This document shows, piece by piece, positions 24,287 through 32,285 of a stretch of DNA of 35,589 nt. The stretch lies in the NCBI GenBank assembly GCA_948330435.1, contig CAOJBY010000033.1:1-35589 (forward strand). The letters are read 5' to 3'. The notes below the pieces were generated by a model. The model was given only the letters and a program-made list of their open reading frames with translations, was not told where the DNA came from and made no database searches. The position numbers were made by a program, and so were the translations under genes. This stretch comes from an uncultured Lachnoclostridium sp. GTDB taxonomy: Bacteria; Bacillota; Clostridia; Lachnospirales; Lachnospiraceae. How positions within the stretch are numbered: position 1 is the stretch's first letter; every line of letters starts with the position of its first letter.

Positions 24287-24847
24287 ATGATGGATTACGA
24301 CAAGATAAAAGCCGGCATCAAGCTGATGCTTGAGGGAATCGGTGAGGATGTGAACCGTGAGGGGCTTTTAGAAACTCCCGATCGAATCGCACGGATGTGC
24401 GGGGAGATCTATGGCGGCCTGTACGAAGACCCGGCGGTACACTTGAAGAAGCAGTTTACGGCTGAACGAAATGATATGGTAGTGGAGAAAGACATCACCT
24501 TTTACTCCACCTGCGAGCACCATCTATTGCCTTTCTATGGAAAGGCTCATATCGGCTATCTTCCCAATGGAAAAGTAGTGGGATTAAGCAAGCTGGCCCG
24601 GACGGTGGATGTCTTTGCCAGAAGACCGCAGATCCAGGAAAAAATGACGGCACAGATAGCGGAAGCTCTTGAGGAAAGCTTAAAGCCCCAGGGCGTGATC
24701 GTAATGCTGGAAGCGGAGCACACCTGCATGACCATGCGGGGAATCAAAAAGCCGGGGAGCAAGACTGTGACACTGGTAACCACAGGTGTATTTCAGGATA
24801 ATGCCAAGCTTCAGGAACGTTTTCTGGCACTGGTGCGTCAGTCATGA
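24287..24847 (+). CDS. folE: GTP cyclohydrolase I
   Basis: 186 residues from ATG 24287, chosen because AAGGAGG lies 9 nt upstream; an in-frame ATG at 24203 would add 28 unrelated residues. The enzyme opens and rearranges GTP to dihydroneopterin triphosphate, the first folate step. Zinc ligands are Cys76 and His79 (STCEHH) and Cys147 (HTCMTMRG). GLSKLARTVDVFARRPQIQE is the family core. The stop overlaps the start of the HD-domain gene (ATGA), giving the order folE-HD-folP-folBK. Confidence 0.96.
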   Translation: MMDYDKIKAGIKLMLEGIGEDVNREGLLETPDRIARMCGEIYGGLYEDPAVHLKKQFTAERNDMVVEKDITFYSTCEHHLLPFYGKAHIGYLPNGKVVGLSKLARTVDVFARRPQIQEKMTAQIAEALEESLKPQGVIVMLEAEHTCMTMRGIKKPGSKTVTLVTTGVFQDNAKLQERFLALVRQS

Positions 24848-25320
24848 AGCGGATAGATGCCATATGGAACCATGCAACCTATCAATGCAGCCTTGAGAGA
24901 TTGAGTAAATGGGAAGAAAAACGGGAATATTGCCGCCACACGCCGGAGCATTTCCTGGATGTGGCCCGTATTACCTGGATTCTGGCATTGGAAGCCAGGA
25001 TGCCTGCAGAAAAAGAAATTGTCTATGCGGCAGGTCTTCTTCACGATATCGGCCGCTTCCGCCAATATGAGGAGGGGATTCCCCATGAGCAGGCAAGTGC
25101 CCGCATTGCGGAGGAAATTTTGAGAGACTGCGGCTTTGAGGAATCGGAACAGGAACAGGTGCTGGAGCTTATACGAAGCCACCGGACAAGGCAGCAGGAA
25201 CAAAGCCTGGCGGGATTGTTTTATCAGGCGGACAAGTTATCAAGGAACTGCTTTTCCTGCCCTGTCAGAGAGAAGTGTGACTGGCCAAAGGAAAAGAAAA
25301 ATCTCCGGATTCGTATCTGA
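24844..25320 (+). CDS. HD domain hydrolase in the folate operon
   Basis: 158 residues with an HD fold: His36 (HTPEHF), the doublet His67-Asp68 (GLLHDIGR) and a distal His near RSHRTRQ. HD proteins are metal-dependent phosphohydrolases acting on nucleotides. It is translationally coupled to folE and precedes folP. The window has no Nudix or other enzyme for removing the triphosphate from dihydroneopterin triphosphate, so this protein is a candidate for that step; the idea rests on position only. The C-terminal SCPVREKCDW has two cysteines of unknown purpose. Confidence 0.85.
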   Translation: MKRIDAIWNHATYQCSLERLSKWEEKREYCRHTPEHFLDVARITWILALEARMPAEKEIVYAAGLLHDIGRFRQYEEGIPHEQASARIAEEILRDCGFEESEQEQVLELIRSHRTRQQEQSLAGLFYQADKLSRNCFSCPVREKCDWPKEKKNLRIRI

Positions 25321-25343
25321 AATTTTGCCTTTTGAGGAAAGGA

Positions 25344-26177
25344 ATGAATACAGAAATGAAAATTGGTAATCGAATATTTGATACGGCAGATCAAACCTAT
25401 ATTATGGGAATCCTGAATGTAACTCCGGATTCCTTTTCCGACGGCGGAAAATGGAATGAGCTTGATAAGGCCCTGATCCATGCGGAGCAGATGGTGAAAG
25501 ACGGAGCAGATATCATAGACATCGGCGGAGAATCCACCCGTCCCGGCCATGAGCAGATTACGGAGGAAGAGGAGATTGGCCGTGTAGTTCCTGCCATTGA
25601 AGCGGTAAAGTCTCGCATCGACGTACCCGTTTCCATAGACACCTACAAATATCAGGTGGCAAAGGCGGCCGTGGAGGCCGGGGCGGATCTGGTCAATGAT
25701 ATCTGGGGACTGAAGTACGATTCCAGGATGGCGGGCTTAATTGCACAGACAGGAACGGCCTGCTGCCTGATGCACAACAAGGAAAAAGCCGAGTACAATC
25801 ATTTTTATCGTGAGATGCTGCAGGAGATGGAGGAGTGCGTGGAGATAGCCAGGGCAGCAGGCATTCTGGATGATAAAATCATTCTGGATCCGGGAGTGGG
25901 CTTTGGCAAGACCTATGAGATGAATCTGGAAACCATTCATTATATGGAGCGTTTTCATTCCCTTGGCTATCCGATGCTTCTGGGAACCTCAAGAAAATCC
26001 GTCATCGGCCTGACCCTTGATCTGCCTGCGGATCAGCGTGAGGAGGGAACACTGGTAACTACCGTTATGGCCGTAATGAAAAAATATTCCTTTGTGCGGG
26101 TTCATGATGTAAAGGCCAACAAACGGGCGATTCAAATGGCAAAGGCGATTCTGGCAGCGGGATCGAAGGAGTTGTAA
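25344..26177 (+). CDS. folP: Dihydropteroate synthase
   Basis: 277 residues from ATG 25344 with GAGG 6 nt upstream (the frame is open further, from a TTG at 25332). It condenses hydroxymethyl-dihydropterin pyrophosphate with p-aminobenzoate and is the sulfonamide target. Family motifs in order: GILNVTPDSFSDGG, DIGGESTRPG, LVNDIWGLKYD, DPGVGFGKT, LLGTSRKSVIG and a final RVHDVKAN. Length and barrel layout are typical. It lies 23 nt after the HD gene and 2 nt before folBK. Confidence 0.96.
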   Translation: MNTEMKIGNRIFDTADQTYIMGILNVTPDSFSDGGKWNELDKALIHAEQMVKDGADIIDIGGESTRPGHEQITEEEEIGRVVPAIEAVKSRIDVPVSIDTYKYQVAKAAVEAGADLVNDIWGLKYDSRMAGLIAQTGTACCLMHNKEKAEYNHFYREMLQEMEECVEIARAAGILDDKIILDPGVGFGKTYEMNLETIHYMERFHSLGYPMLLGTSRKSVIGLTLDLPADQREEGTLVTTVMAVMKKYSFVRVHDVKANKRAIQMAKAILAAGSKEL

Positions 26178-26179
26178 AT

Positions 26180-27043
26180 ATGGATCAGATACACATTAAA
26201 AACCTTGAGATATTTGCGAAGCACGGGGTATTTCCGGAGGAAAACATTTTGGGGCAGAAGTTTGTAGTCTCAGCAACACTTTACACCTCCACCCGTCAGG
26301 CAGGACAGACAGACGATCTGACAAAGTCCATTCATTATGGAGAGGTCAGTCATTTTATCCGCCGTTTTCTGGAGGAGCACACCTACAAGCTTCTGGAGAC
26401 GGTGGCGGAAAAACTGGCGGAGGAGCTGCTGCTTGAGACAGAGCATCTTAAGGGGGTACGCCTGGAGATAAAAAAGCCCTGGGCACCTGTGGGCCTGCCC
26501 TTAGAGACGGTGTCCGTGGAGATTGAACGGGGATGGCATACGGCTTATATTGCCCTTGGTTCCAATATGGGGGACAAAAAGGCCTATCTGGATATGGGAG
26601 TGGAGGGACTGCGGCAGACAAGGGGCTGTGAGGTTCTGGCGGTTTCCGATTACCTGGCCACGGAGCCTTACGGTGTAACGGATCAGGATGAATTTCTGAA
26701 TGGTGCTATGAAGCTGCGTACTTTGCTGACACCTCACGAGCTCCTGGAACGGCTTCATGAGATTGAAAAAGAAGCCAAACGGGAACGGGTGATTCATTGG
26801 GGACCACGTACGCTGGACTTGGATATTCTGCTCTATGATGATCTCATACTGGATGAGGAGGAACTTCACATTCCCCACATTGAAATGTACAAACGGGATT
26901 TTGTGCTGGAACCCCTTTGCCAGATAGCACCCTATGTGCGTCATCCTGTCTATCAGAGGACAGCACAGGAACTGTTAGAGACTTTGAAAGAAAAAGGAGA
27001 ACATCATGAAAGTATTGCTGCAGCTTTACACAGCATGGTTTAA
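26180..27043 (+). CDS. folK: Bifunctional dihydroneopterin aldolase / HPPK (FolB-FolK fusion)
   Basis: 287 residues. Residues 1-120 are dihydroneopterin aldolase (IHIKNLEIFAKHGVFPEE with Glu and the later YKLLETVAEKLAEEL, ending VSVEIERGW). Residues about 122-270 are the pyrophosphokinase (YIALGSNMGD, EPYGVTDQDEFLNGA, and the HPPK signature RVIHWGPRTLDLDILLYDD). Together they turn dihydroneopterin into the FolP substrate. Such fusions are common in Clostridia. The C-terminus overlaps the chromate-transporter start by 38 nt. Confidence 0.95.
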   Translation: MDQIHIKNLEIFAKHGVFPEENILGQKFVVSATLYTSTRQAGQTDDLTKSIHYGEVSHFIRRFLEEHTYKLLETVAEKLAEELLLETEHLKGVRLEIKKPWAPVGLPLETVSVEIERGWHTAYIALGSNMGDKKAYLDMGVEGLRQTRGCEVLAVSDYLATEPYGVTDQDEFLNGAMKLRTLLTPHELLERLHEIEKEAKRERVIHWGPRTLDLDILLYDDLILDEEELHIPHIEMYKRDFVLEPLCQIAPYVRHPVYQRTAQELLETLKEKGEHHESIAAALHSMV

Positions 27044-27548
27044 AATGGGACTTTTTACTTTCGGCGGCGGCTATGCCATGCTGCCGATGATACAAAAAGA
27101 GGTAATTGAAAAACACCACTGGGCTACGGAAGATGAGATCATGGATTATTATGCCATCGGACAATGTACTCCGGGAATCATAGCAGTCAATACAGCTACC
27201 TTTGTAGGATATTATCAAAAAGGGATTCCTGGAGGAATCGCAGCTACACTTGGAGTCGTAAGCCCCTCGGTAATCATTATAGGCCTTATCGCTTCCCTGA
27301 TATCGAATTTTGCAGAGCTTGAGGTTGTACAGCATGCATTGATGGGCATCAATGTAGCCGTCTGCATGCTGATGATTCAGGCCATAGCCAATCTGTGGAA
27401 AAAAAGCATCAAAAATATAGCGGCATTCTGCATATTTGCCATAGCTCTCATCTTGTCTCTTCTGACTGGTATTTCAACTGTATGGCTGGTCATTTTAGCA
27501 GGGATACTGGGTGTGATTCTGAGCAAAGCGGGGTGGCTTAAGACGTGA
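27006..27548 (+). CDS. Chromate transporter family protein, N-terminal-type half
   Basis: 180 residues, a single ChrA domain with about five or six helices. Motifs are WFKMGLFTFGGGYAMLPMIQKEV, AIGQCTPGIIAVNTATFVGY and a GGIAATLGVVSPSVIII segment. The start ATG at 27006 has AAAGGAGA upstream but lies inside the end of folBK. It forms a pair with the next gene, overlapping by GTGA, and the two half-size proteins probably associate. Chromate export is the family label; the physiological anion is uncertain. Linkage to folate genes looks like chance operon extension. Confidence 0.88.
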   Translation: MKVLLQLYTAWFKMGLFTFGGGYAMLPMIQKEVIEKHHWATEDEIMDYYAIGQCTPGIIAVNTATFVGYYQKGIPGGIAATLGVVSPSVIIIGLIASLISNFAELEVVQHALMGINVAVCMLMIQAIANLWKKSIKNIAAFCIFAIALILSLLTGISTVWLVILAGILGVILSKAGWLKT

Positions 27549-28111
27549 ATAAAATATGGCTGTTAATCCTGGAATTTATGAAAACGGGCTTGTTTGCCGT
27601 GGGAGGGGGCCTGGCCACCATCCCTTTCCTTAACGAAATGGGGGCGAAATACGGCTGGTTTACTATGGACACTCTGTCAACTATGATAGCGGTATCCGAA
27701 TCCACCCCGGGGCCCATTGGAATCAACATGGCTACCTATGTTGGCTATACGGTGGCAGGTGCAGGGGGTGCGGTACTTGCCACCTTAAGCATCGTAACTC
27801 CCAGCATCATTGTTATCTGCATTATAGCAAACTATTTTCAGAAGTTTAAAAATGCAAAAATAGTACAGATGATTTTCGCGGGTCTCAAACCGGCTGTTGT
27901 AGCATTTATTGCCGCTGCCTGCCTGAATTTATTTATTTCGACCCTGCTGCATGCGGAAAAAGGAATTAGCGGAGGAATTGCAGAATTTTTTAATTGGAAA
28001 TGCATTTTACTTTTGGCAGTATTGCTGGCATTTAAGCAGAAGTTTCCCAAGGTGCATCCGATTGCGTTTATTGTGGCGGCAGCGGCAGCAGGAATTATCT
28101 TTTCCTTTTAA
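27545..28111 (+). CDS. Chromate transporter family protein, second half
   Basis: 188 residues, homologous to the preceding protein: LILEFMKTGLFAVGGGLATIPFLNEMG, AVSESTPGPIGINMATYVGY, and a GGAVLATLSIVTPSIIVI stretch, then further helices to the hydrophobic C-terminus. It starts at GTG 27545, overlapping the TGA of the first half; no ATG in frame fits better. Split ChrA pairs are the usual form in Firmicutes. Confidence 0.88.
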   Translation: MNKIWLLILEFMKTGLFAVGGGLATIPFLNEMGAKYGWFTMDTLSTMIAVSESTPGPIGINMATYVGYTVAGAGGAVLATLSIVTPSIIVICIIANYFQKFKNAKIVQMIFAGLKPAVVAFIAAACLNLFISTLLHAEKGISGGIAEFFNWKCILLLAVLLAFKQKFPKVHPIAFIVAAAAAGIIFSF

Positions 28112-28119
28112 AATAAATA

Positions 28120-28128
28120 TGCTATACT
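28120..28128 (+). promoter_or_regulatory. Extended -10 promoter of the tsaE operon
   Basis: TGCTATACT (28120-28128) is an extended -10 box; the -35 region (TTTTCC) is poor. It lies 36 nt before the tsaE start. Confidence 0.5.
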
Positions 28129-28163
28129 AATACGGCATCTTTTAAAAATCACGGAGCAATTAC

Positions 28164-28592
28164 ATGATCATAGAAACATTTTCAGAACAGGAAACCCGAA
28201 CATTAGGGGAGCAATTAGCGGTCAAAGCAAAGCCGGGAAGCATCTATACCCTGACCGGAGACCTGGGGGTAGGTAAAACAGTCTTCACCCAGGGCTTTGC
28301 CAGGGGTCTTGGTATCAAGGAGCCGGTAAACAGTCCTACTTTTACGATCGTTCAGGAATATGAGGACGGCCGCCTGCCTTTTTACCATTTTGATGTATAC
28401 CGTATCGGCAATATAGACGAGATGGAAGAGATCGGGTACGAGGATTACTTCTATGGAAAAGGTGTCTGCCTGATTGAGTGGGCGAATCTGATTGAAGAAA
28501 TCCTGCCAGAGGAGCGATTTGCCATAACCATAGAAAAAGATTTGAATCAGGGCTTTGACTATCGGAAAATTACGGTGGAGGGAATAGAATGA
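28164..28592 (+). CDS. tsaE: tRNA t6A synthesis ATPase TsaE
   Basis: 142 residues. A P-loop GDLGVGKT (32-39) and the family segment NSPTFTIVQEYEDGRLPFYHFDVYRI are present. TsaE is the ATPase that helps TsaB-TsaD turn over during threonylcarbamoyl transfer to adenosine 37 of ANN-decoding tRNAs. Its TGA overlaps the tsaB ATG. The tsaC gene, for the first step, is not in the window. Confidence 0.94.
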   Translation: MIIETFSEQETRTLGEQLAVKAKPGSIYTLTGDLGVGKTVFTQGFARGLGIKEPVNSPTFTIVQEYEDGRLPFYHFDVYRIGNIDEMEEIGYEDYFYGKGVCLIEWANLIEEILPEERFAITIEKDLNQGFDYRKITVEGIE

Positions 28593-29320
28593 AAGTATTG
28601 GCGTTGGACAGCTCCGGCCTTGTAGCGTCCGTGGCTGTGGTAGAGGACGACGGCATAAATGGCAGTCTGCTTGCGGAATACACAGTCAACTATAAAAAAA
28701 CACATTCCCAGACTCTTCTTCCTATGTTGGACGAAATCGCTTCTATGATAGAACTGGATTTGAATACCCTGGATGCCATTGCAGTGGCTGCCGGTCCTGG
28801 CTCCTTTACAGGTCTTCGGATTGGTTCGGCCACGGCCAAGGGACTGGGACTTGCTCTCGATAAGCCCCTGGTACACATACCCACTGTGGATGCCCTGGCT
28901 TACAACCTTTACGGAACAGACAGAGTCATCTGCCCTTTAATGGATGCCAGAAGAAATCAAGTCTACACAGGAATCTATGAATTTGAGAATAACCGTTTGC
29001 ATGTTCTGGAACCTCAGATGGCAGTGAGCATTCAGGAAATAGCAAAAAAGATCTGTGCTTTAGGGCGGGAAGTGATCTTCCTGGGAGACGGTGTACCCGT
29101 ATATAGACAACCTTTGACAGAGGTACTGATGGCGGGACAAAGCTTTTCCTTTGCCCCGGCCCATTTAAGCCGCCAGCGGGCAGGGGCCGTGGGAATGCTT
29201 GCCATGCAGTATATCCGGGAGGGAAAGACCGAGACTGCTATGGAGCATAGTCCTGACTATCTGCGGCTTCCCCAGGCAGAACGGGAACGGGCGGAAAAGG
29301 AAGCCAAGAGCCATGAGTAA
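28589..29320 (+). CDS. tsaB: tRNA t6A synthesis protein TsaB
   Basis: 243 residues, actin-like fold. Motifs include LALDSSG at the N-terminus, HSQTLLPMLDEI and GPGSFTGLRIGSATAKGLGLAL, where the GPGSFTGLR core is diagnostic, with PLMDARRNQVYTGIY later. It is the scaffold partner of TsaD. The start overlaps the tsaE stop; the end overlaps rimI by 8 nt. Confidence 0.95.
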   Translation: MKVLALDSSGLVASVAVVEDDGINGSLLAEYTVNYKKTHSQTLLPMLDEIASMIELDLNTLDAIAVAAGPGSFTGLRIGSATAKGLGLALDKPLVHIPTVDALAYNLYGTDRVICPLMDARRNQVYTGIYEFENNRLHVLEPQMAVSIQEIAKKICALGREVIFLGDGVPVYRQPLTEVLMAGQSFSFAPAHLSRQRAGAVGMLAMQYIREGKTETAMEHSPDYLRLPQAERERAEKEAKSHE

Positions 29321-29762
29321 GCTTATCATCCGTCAGATGGAAGAAAAGGATATTCCCCAGGTGTGTGCAATTGAAGAAGAGACCTTTTCCATGCCATGGT
29401 CAAGGAAAGCCTTTGAAGAGAGCATTTCCTATTATCATACCCTGTTTCTGGTTGCCGAACTGGACGGTGAGATCGCAGGATACTGCGGCTGTTACCAGAG
29501 CCTTGAGGAAGCAGAGATCACCAATGTGGCAGTAAAAAGACAGCTTCGAGGTCATGGAATCGGCAGGCGGCTTCTGGAGGAATTGATGCGGATTGGAAAA
29601 GAGCGAGGGGCTTTTGCCTACACCCTGGAGGTACGTGTCAGCAACCAGGCGGCAATACATTTATATGAAAAGCTTGGATTTACCTCCTTTGGCATTCGCA
29701 AAAATTTTTATGAAAAGCCAAAGGAAGACGCAATGATCATGTGGCGGCATTGGGAAGTATAG
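29313..29762 (+). CDS. rimI: Ribosomal-protein-alanine N-acetyltransferase RimI
   Basis: 149 residues from ATG 29313, inside the end of tsaB; longer upstream frames run through tsaB and are rejected. GNAT fold: acetyl-CoA-binding RQLRGHGIGRRLLEEL at about 68-83, then EVRVSNQAAIHLYEKLGFTSFGIRKNFYE, the classic RimI C-terminal signature, and a final DAMIMWR. It acetylates the N-terminus of ribosomal protein S18 or similar targets. The tsaB-rimI-tsaD grouping is conserved in Firmicutes, here interrupted by a small gene and rnz. Confidence 0.93.
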   Translation: MSKLIIRQMEEKDIPQVCAIEEETFSMPWSRKAFEESISYYHTLFLVAELDGEIAGYCGCYQSLEEAEITNVAVKRQLRGHGIGRRLLEELMRIGKERGAFAYTLEVRVSNQAAIHLYEKLGFTSFGIRKNFYEKPKEDAMIMWRHWEV

Positions 29763-29763
29763 G

Positions 29764-29865
29764 GAAACACCCTACGGGCAAGGCGAATTTGGCTGAAAGC
29801 CAAAGAGGGGGTGCCCTGGGGCATATCCCTTTATGTCCAAAGAACGTGGACAATTTTAAGGAAAC
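29764..29865 (+). repeat. Interspersed repeat with hairpin (copy A)
   Basis: The region after rimI opens with GGAAACACCCTACGGGCA and holds the hairpin TTGGCT-GAA-AGCCAA (29790-29803). Its 55-nt second part (29811-29865) aligns with 32313-32365 at about 43 positions. It is AGGAAAC-terminated and non-coding here. The remaining stretch to 30006 includes a small AAGCTTA/TAAGCTT hairpin; no convincing promoter is visible. Confidence 0.6.
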
Positions 29866-30006
29866 TTGTGGCTGTAAGCAATTCCCACTATCTGTACATG
29901 CGGTTCTTATGTAAAATAAAGTTGCAGCAAATAGATAAACATTCTTAAAAGCTTATTGCACCTAAGCTTATGAGAACAATCGGGACAGATAGGGAGGACA
30001 AGTACA

Positions 30007-30255
30007 ATGCGTGAATATAAAAAAGAAGAAACAAAGACCCTGGAACGAATCATCTGCAACGGATGCGGCAGGATCATAACCGTAAAGCATGGAATGCCCA
30101 TGGAGGGGGTACTCCAGGTGCAGCAGGTATGGGAATACATGTCCGGCAAAGACGGCCAGGTAGACAGCTTTGACCTGTGCGAAGCATGCTACGACCGAAT
30201 GACAGAGCAGTTCCAGATTCCTCTTACAAAAACAGAAGTAATAGAACTCGTATAA
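30007..30255 (+). CDS. Small zinc-ribbon-like hypothetical protein
   Basis: 82 residues. Two cysteine pairs, CNGC (17-20) and CEAC (near 58-61), are spaced like a treble-clef or zinc-ribbon site. Between them lies a conserved-looking hydrophobic core (GVLQVQQVWEYMSGKDGQVDSFDLC). No signal peptide or membrane segment. GGGAGG lies about 9 nt before the ATG, and codon use matches its neighbours, so it is real. It has no recognised function; it sits between rimI and rnz in the tRNA-modification cluster. Confidence 0.8.
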   Translation: MREYKKEETKTLERIICNGCGRIITVKHGMPMEGVLQVQQVWEYMSGKDGQVDSFDLCEACYDRMTEQFQIPLTKTEVIELV

Positions 30256-30337
30256 TTCAAAAGCAATTCAAAAACCAGGGGATGCCTTATTTTACGACAG
30301 CCCCGTACGGCACCAGAAAATTGGAGACAAAAACCAA

Positions 30338-31252
30338 ATGTTAGACGTATGTTTACTAGGAAGCGGCGGAATGATGCCATTACCATACCGCTGGCTCACA
30401 GCACTAATGACCAGATACAACGGCAGCAGCCTTTTAATAGACTGCGGAGAGGGAACCCAGATAGCCATAAAAGAAAAGGGCTGGAGCTTCAAGCCCATCG
30501 ACATCATATGCTTCACCCATTTCCACGGAGATCACATCAGCGGTCTCCCGGGTCTTCTGCTGACCATGGGAAATGCCGAACGCACAGAGCCGTTAACTTT
30601 GATTGGGCCAAAGGGTTTGGAGAGAGTAGTCAACGCCCTGCGGGTCATTGCTCCGGAGCTGCCCTTTCCCATTCAATTCATAGAGCTGACCCAGCCGGAA
30701 GAAGAGCTGTGCATGGGCGGATACCGCATCAAAGCCTTTCGGGTAAACCACAACATTACTTGCTATGGCTATTCTCTGGAAATTGATCGGGCCGGAAAGT
30801 TTCAGGTAGAGCAGGCTATGGAGAGACAGATTCCCAAGCATTTCTGGAATAAGCTGCAGAAGGGAGAGACAATTACCACAGAGGACGGCGTGGTTTATAC
30901 TCCGGATATGGTAATGGGAGCCCCCAGAAAGGGGATCAAATTGGTATACTGCACAGATACCCGTCCCACCCCCTCCATAGTAGCAAATGCAAAACAAGCA
31001 GATCTCTTTATCTGCGAGGGCATGTATGGAGAAAAGGGAAAAGAAGCCAAAGCGGTGTCCTATAAACATATGACCTTTTATGAGGCAGCAAAGCTGGCAA
31101 AGGATGCAGAAGTAAAAGCACTTTGGCTGACACACTACAGTCCCTCATTGAACCGGCCGGAAGAATTTATGGATGAGGTACGCCGGATATTTCCAAAGGC
31201 AGAAGCAGGAAAGGATCGGAAATCCATAGAACTGGATTTTGAGGATGAATAA
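30338..31252 (+). CDS. rnz: Ribonuclease Z
   Basis: 304 residues; metallo-beta-lactamase-fold endonuclease that cuts the 3' trailer from tRNA precursors. The zinc motif is HFHGDH (His61, His63, Asp65, His66), with further ligands around VNHNITCYG, CTDTRPT and WLTHYSP. The flexible arm used for tRNA binding corresponds to residues about 155-190. TTGGAGA precedes the ATG. The stop is 4 nt from the tsaD start. Product length matches the usual ~305 residues. Confidence 0.94.
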   Translation: MLDVCLLGSGGMMPLPYRWLTALMTRYNGSSLLIDCGEGTQIAIKEKGWSFKPIDIICFTHFHGDHISGLPGLLLTMGNAERTEPLTLIGPKGLERVVNALRVIAPELPFPIQFIELTQPEEELCMGGYRIKAFRVNHNITCYGYSLEIDRAGKFQVEQAMERQIPKHFWNKLQKGETITTEDGVVYTPDMVMGAPRKGIKLVYCTDTRPTPSIVANAKQADLFICEGMYGEKGKEAKAVSYKHMTFYEAAKLAKDAEVKALWLTHYSPSLNRPEEFMDEVRRIFPKAEAGKDRKSIELDFEDE

Positions 31253-31256
31253 TAAT

Positions 31257-32285
31257 ATGAGCGAACAAAAGGATATCTACATTTTGGCAATTGAAAGTTC
31301 CTGTGACGAGACAGCCGCTTCTGTGGTAAGAAACGGCCGTCAGGTGCTGTCCAATGTGATTTCTTCACAGATCGATCTTCACAAGCTTTACGGCGGTGTG
31401 GTACCGGAGATCGCATCCAGAAAACATATTGAGAAAATCAATCAGGTGATTCAGGAAGCTTTGGATCAGGCACAGGTAACCCTGGATGATTTGGATGCCA
31501 TTGGCGTAACCTATGGCCCGGGACTGGTAGGGGCCCTTTTGGTAGGAGTGGCGGAAGCCAAGGCTATCAGTTATGCCAAGAAATTGCCATTGGTAGGTGT
31601 TCATCACATTGAGGGACATATTTCTGCTAATTATATTGAAAATCCTGACTTGGAGCCGCCCTTTATCTGTCTGGTAGTATCCGGAGGGCATACGCACCTG
31701 GTTCGGGTAAAGGACTATGGAGTTTATGAGATTCTTGGACGGACCCGTGACGATGCGGCGGGGGAAGCCTTTGATAAGGTGGCAAGGGCTATTGGACTGG
31801 GATATCCCGGAGGTCCAAAGATTGATAAGCTGTCTAAGGAGGGAAATCCGGAAGCTATTTCATTTCCAAGAGCAAAGATTACGGATTCACCCTATGACTT
31901 TAGCTTTAGTGGTGTGAAGTCAGCAGTACTCAATTATCTGAATAGCTGCCAGATGAAAGGGGAGTCGGTGAACCGGGCAGATGTAGCGGCATCCTTTCAG
32001 AAAGCAGTTTGTGATGTGCTGGTAGAACATGCGATGATGGCTATGAAAGACTTTGGAGGGGATAAGCTTGCCATTGCCGGGGGAGTGGCATCAAATTCTA
32101 CGCTGCGGGCTGCTTTTAGAGAAGCCTGTGACAAGCGGGGAATTCGTTTTTATCATCCCTCACCAATCCTGTGCACAGATAATGCTGCTATGATTGGAGC
32201 AGCGGCATACTATGAATATCAGAACGGGGTACGGCACGGATTAGATCTGAATGCGGTTCCGGGTCTGAGGCTGGGAGAACGATAG
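31257..32285 (+). CDS. tsaD: tRNA threonylcarbamoyladenosine transferase TsaD
   Basis: 342 residues from ATG 31257 (GAGG about 12 nt upstream); ATG 31245 is an alternative but sits directly on that site. TsaD transfers the threonylcarbamoyl group to A37. The iron/zinc-binding HxxxH is at 117-121 (HIEGH). Nucleotide-binding VVSGGHTHLV and the late GGVASNSTLRAAF are intact. N-terminal LAIESSCDETAASVV is the family start. Directly abuts ispD: the stop is followed by ATG with no gap. Confidence 0.96.
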   Translation: MSEQKDIYILAIESSCDETAASVVRNGRQVLSNVISSQIDLHKLYGGVVPEIASRKHIEKINQVIQEALDQAQVTLDDLDAIGVTYGPGLVGALLVGVAEAKAISYAKKLPLVGVHHIEGHISANYIENPDLEPPFICLVVSGGHTHLVRVKDYGVYEILGRTRDDAAGEAFDKVARAIGLGYPGGPKIDKLSKEGNPEAISFPRAKITDSPYDFSFSGVKSAVLNYLNSCQMKGESVNRADVAASFQKAVCDVLVEHAMMAMKDFGGDKLAIAGGVASNSTLRAAFREACDKRGIRFYHPSPILCTDNAAMIGAAAYYEYQNGVRHGLDLNAVPGLRLGER

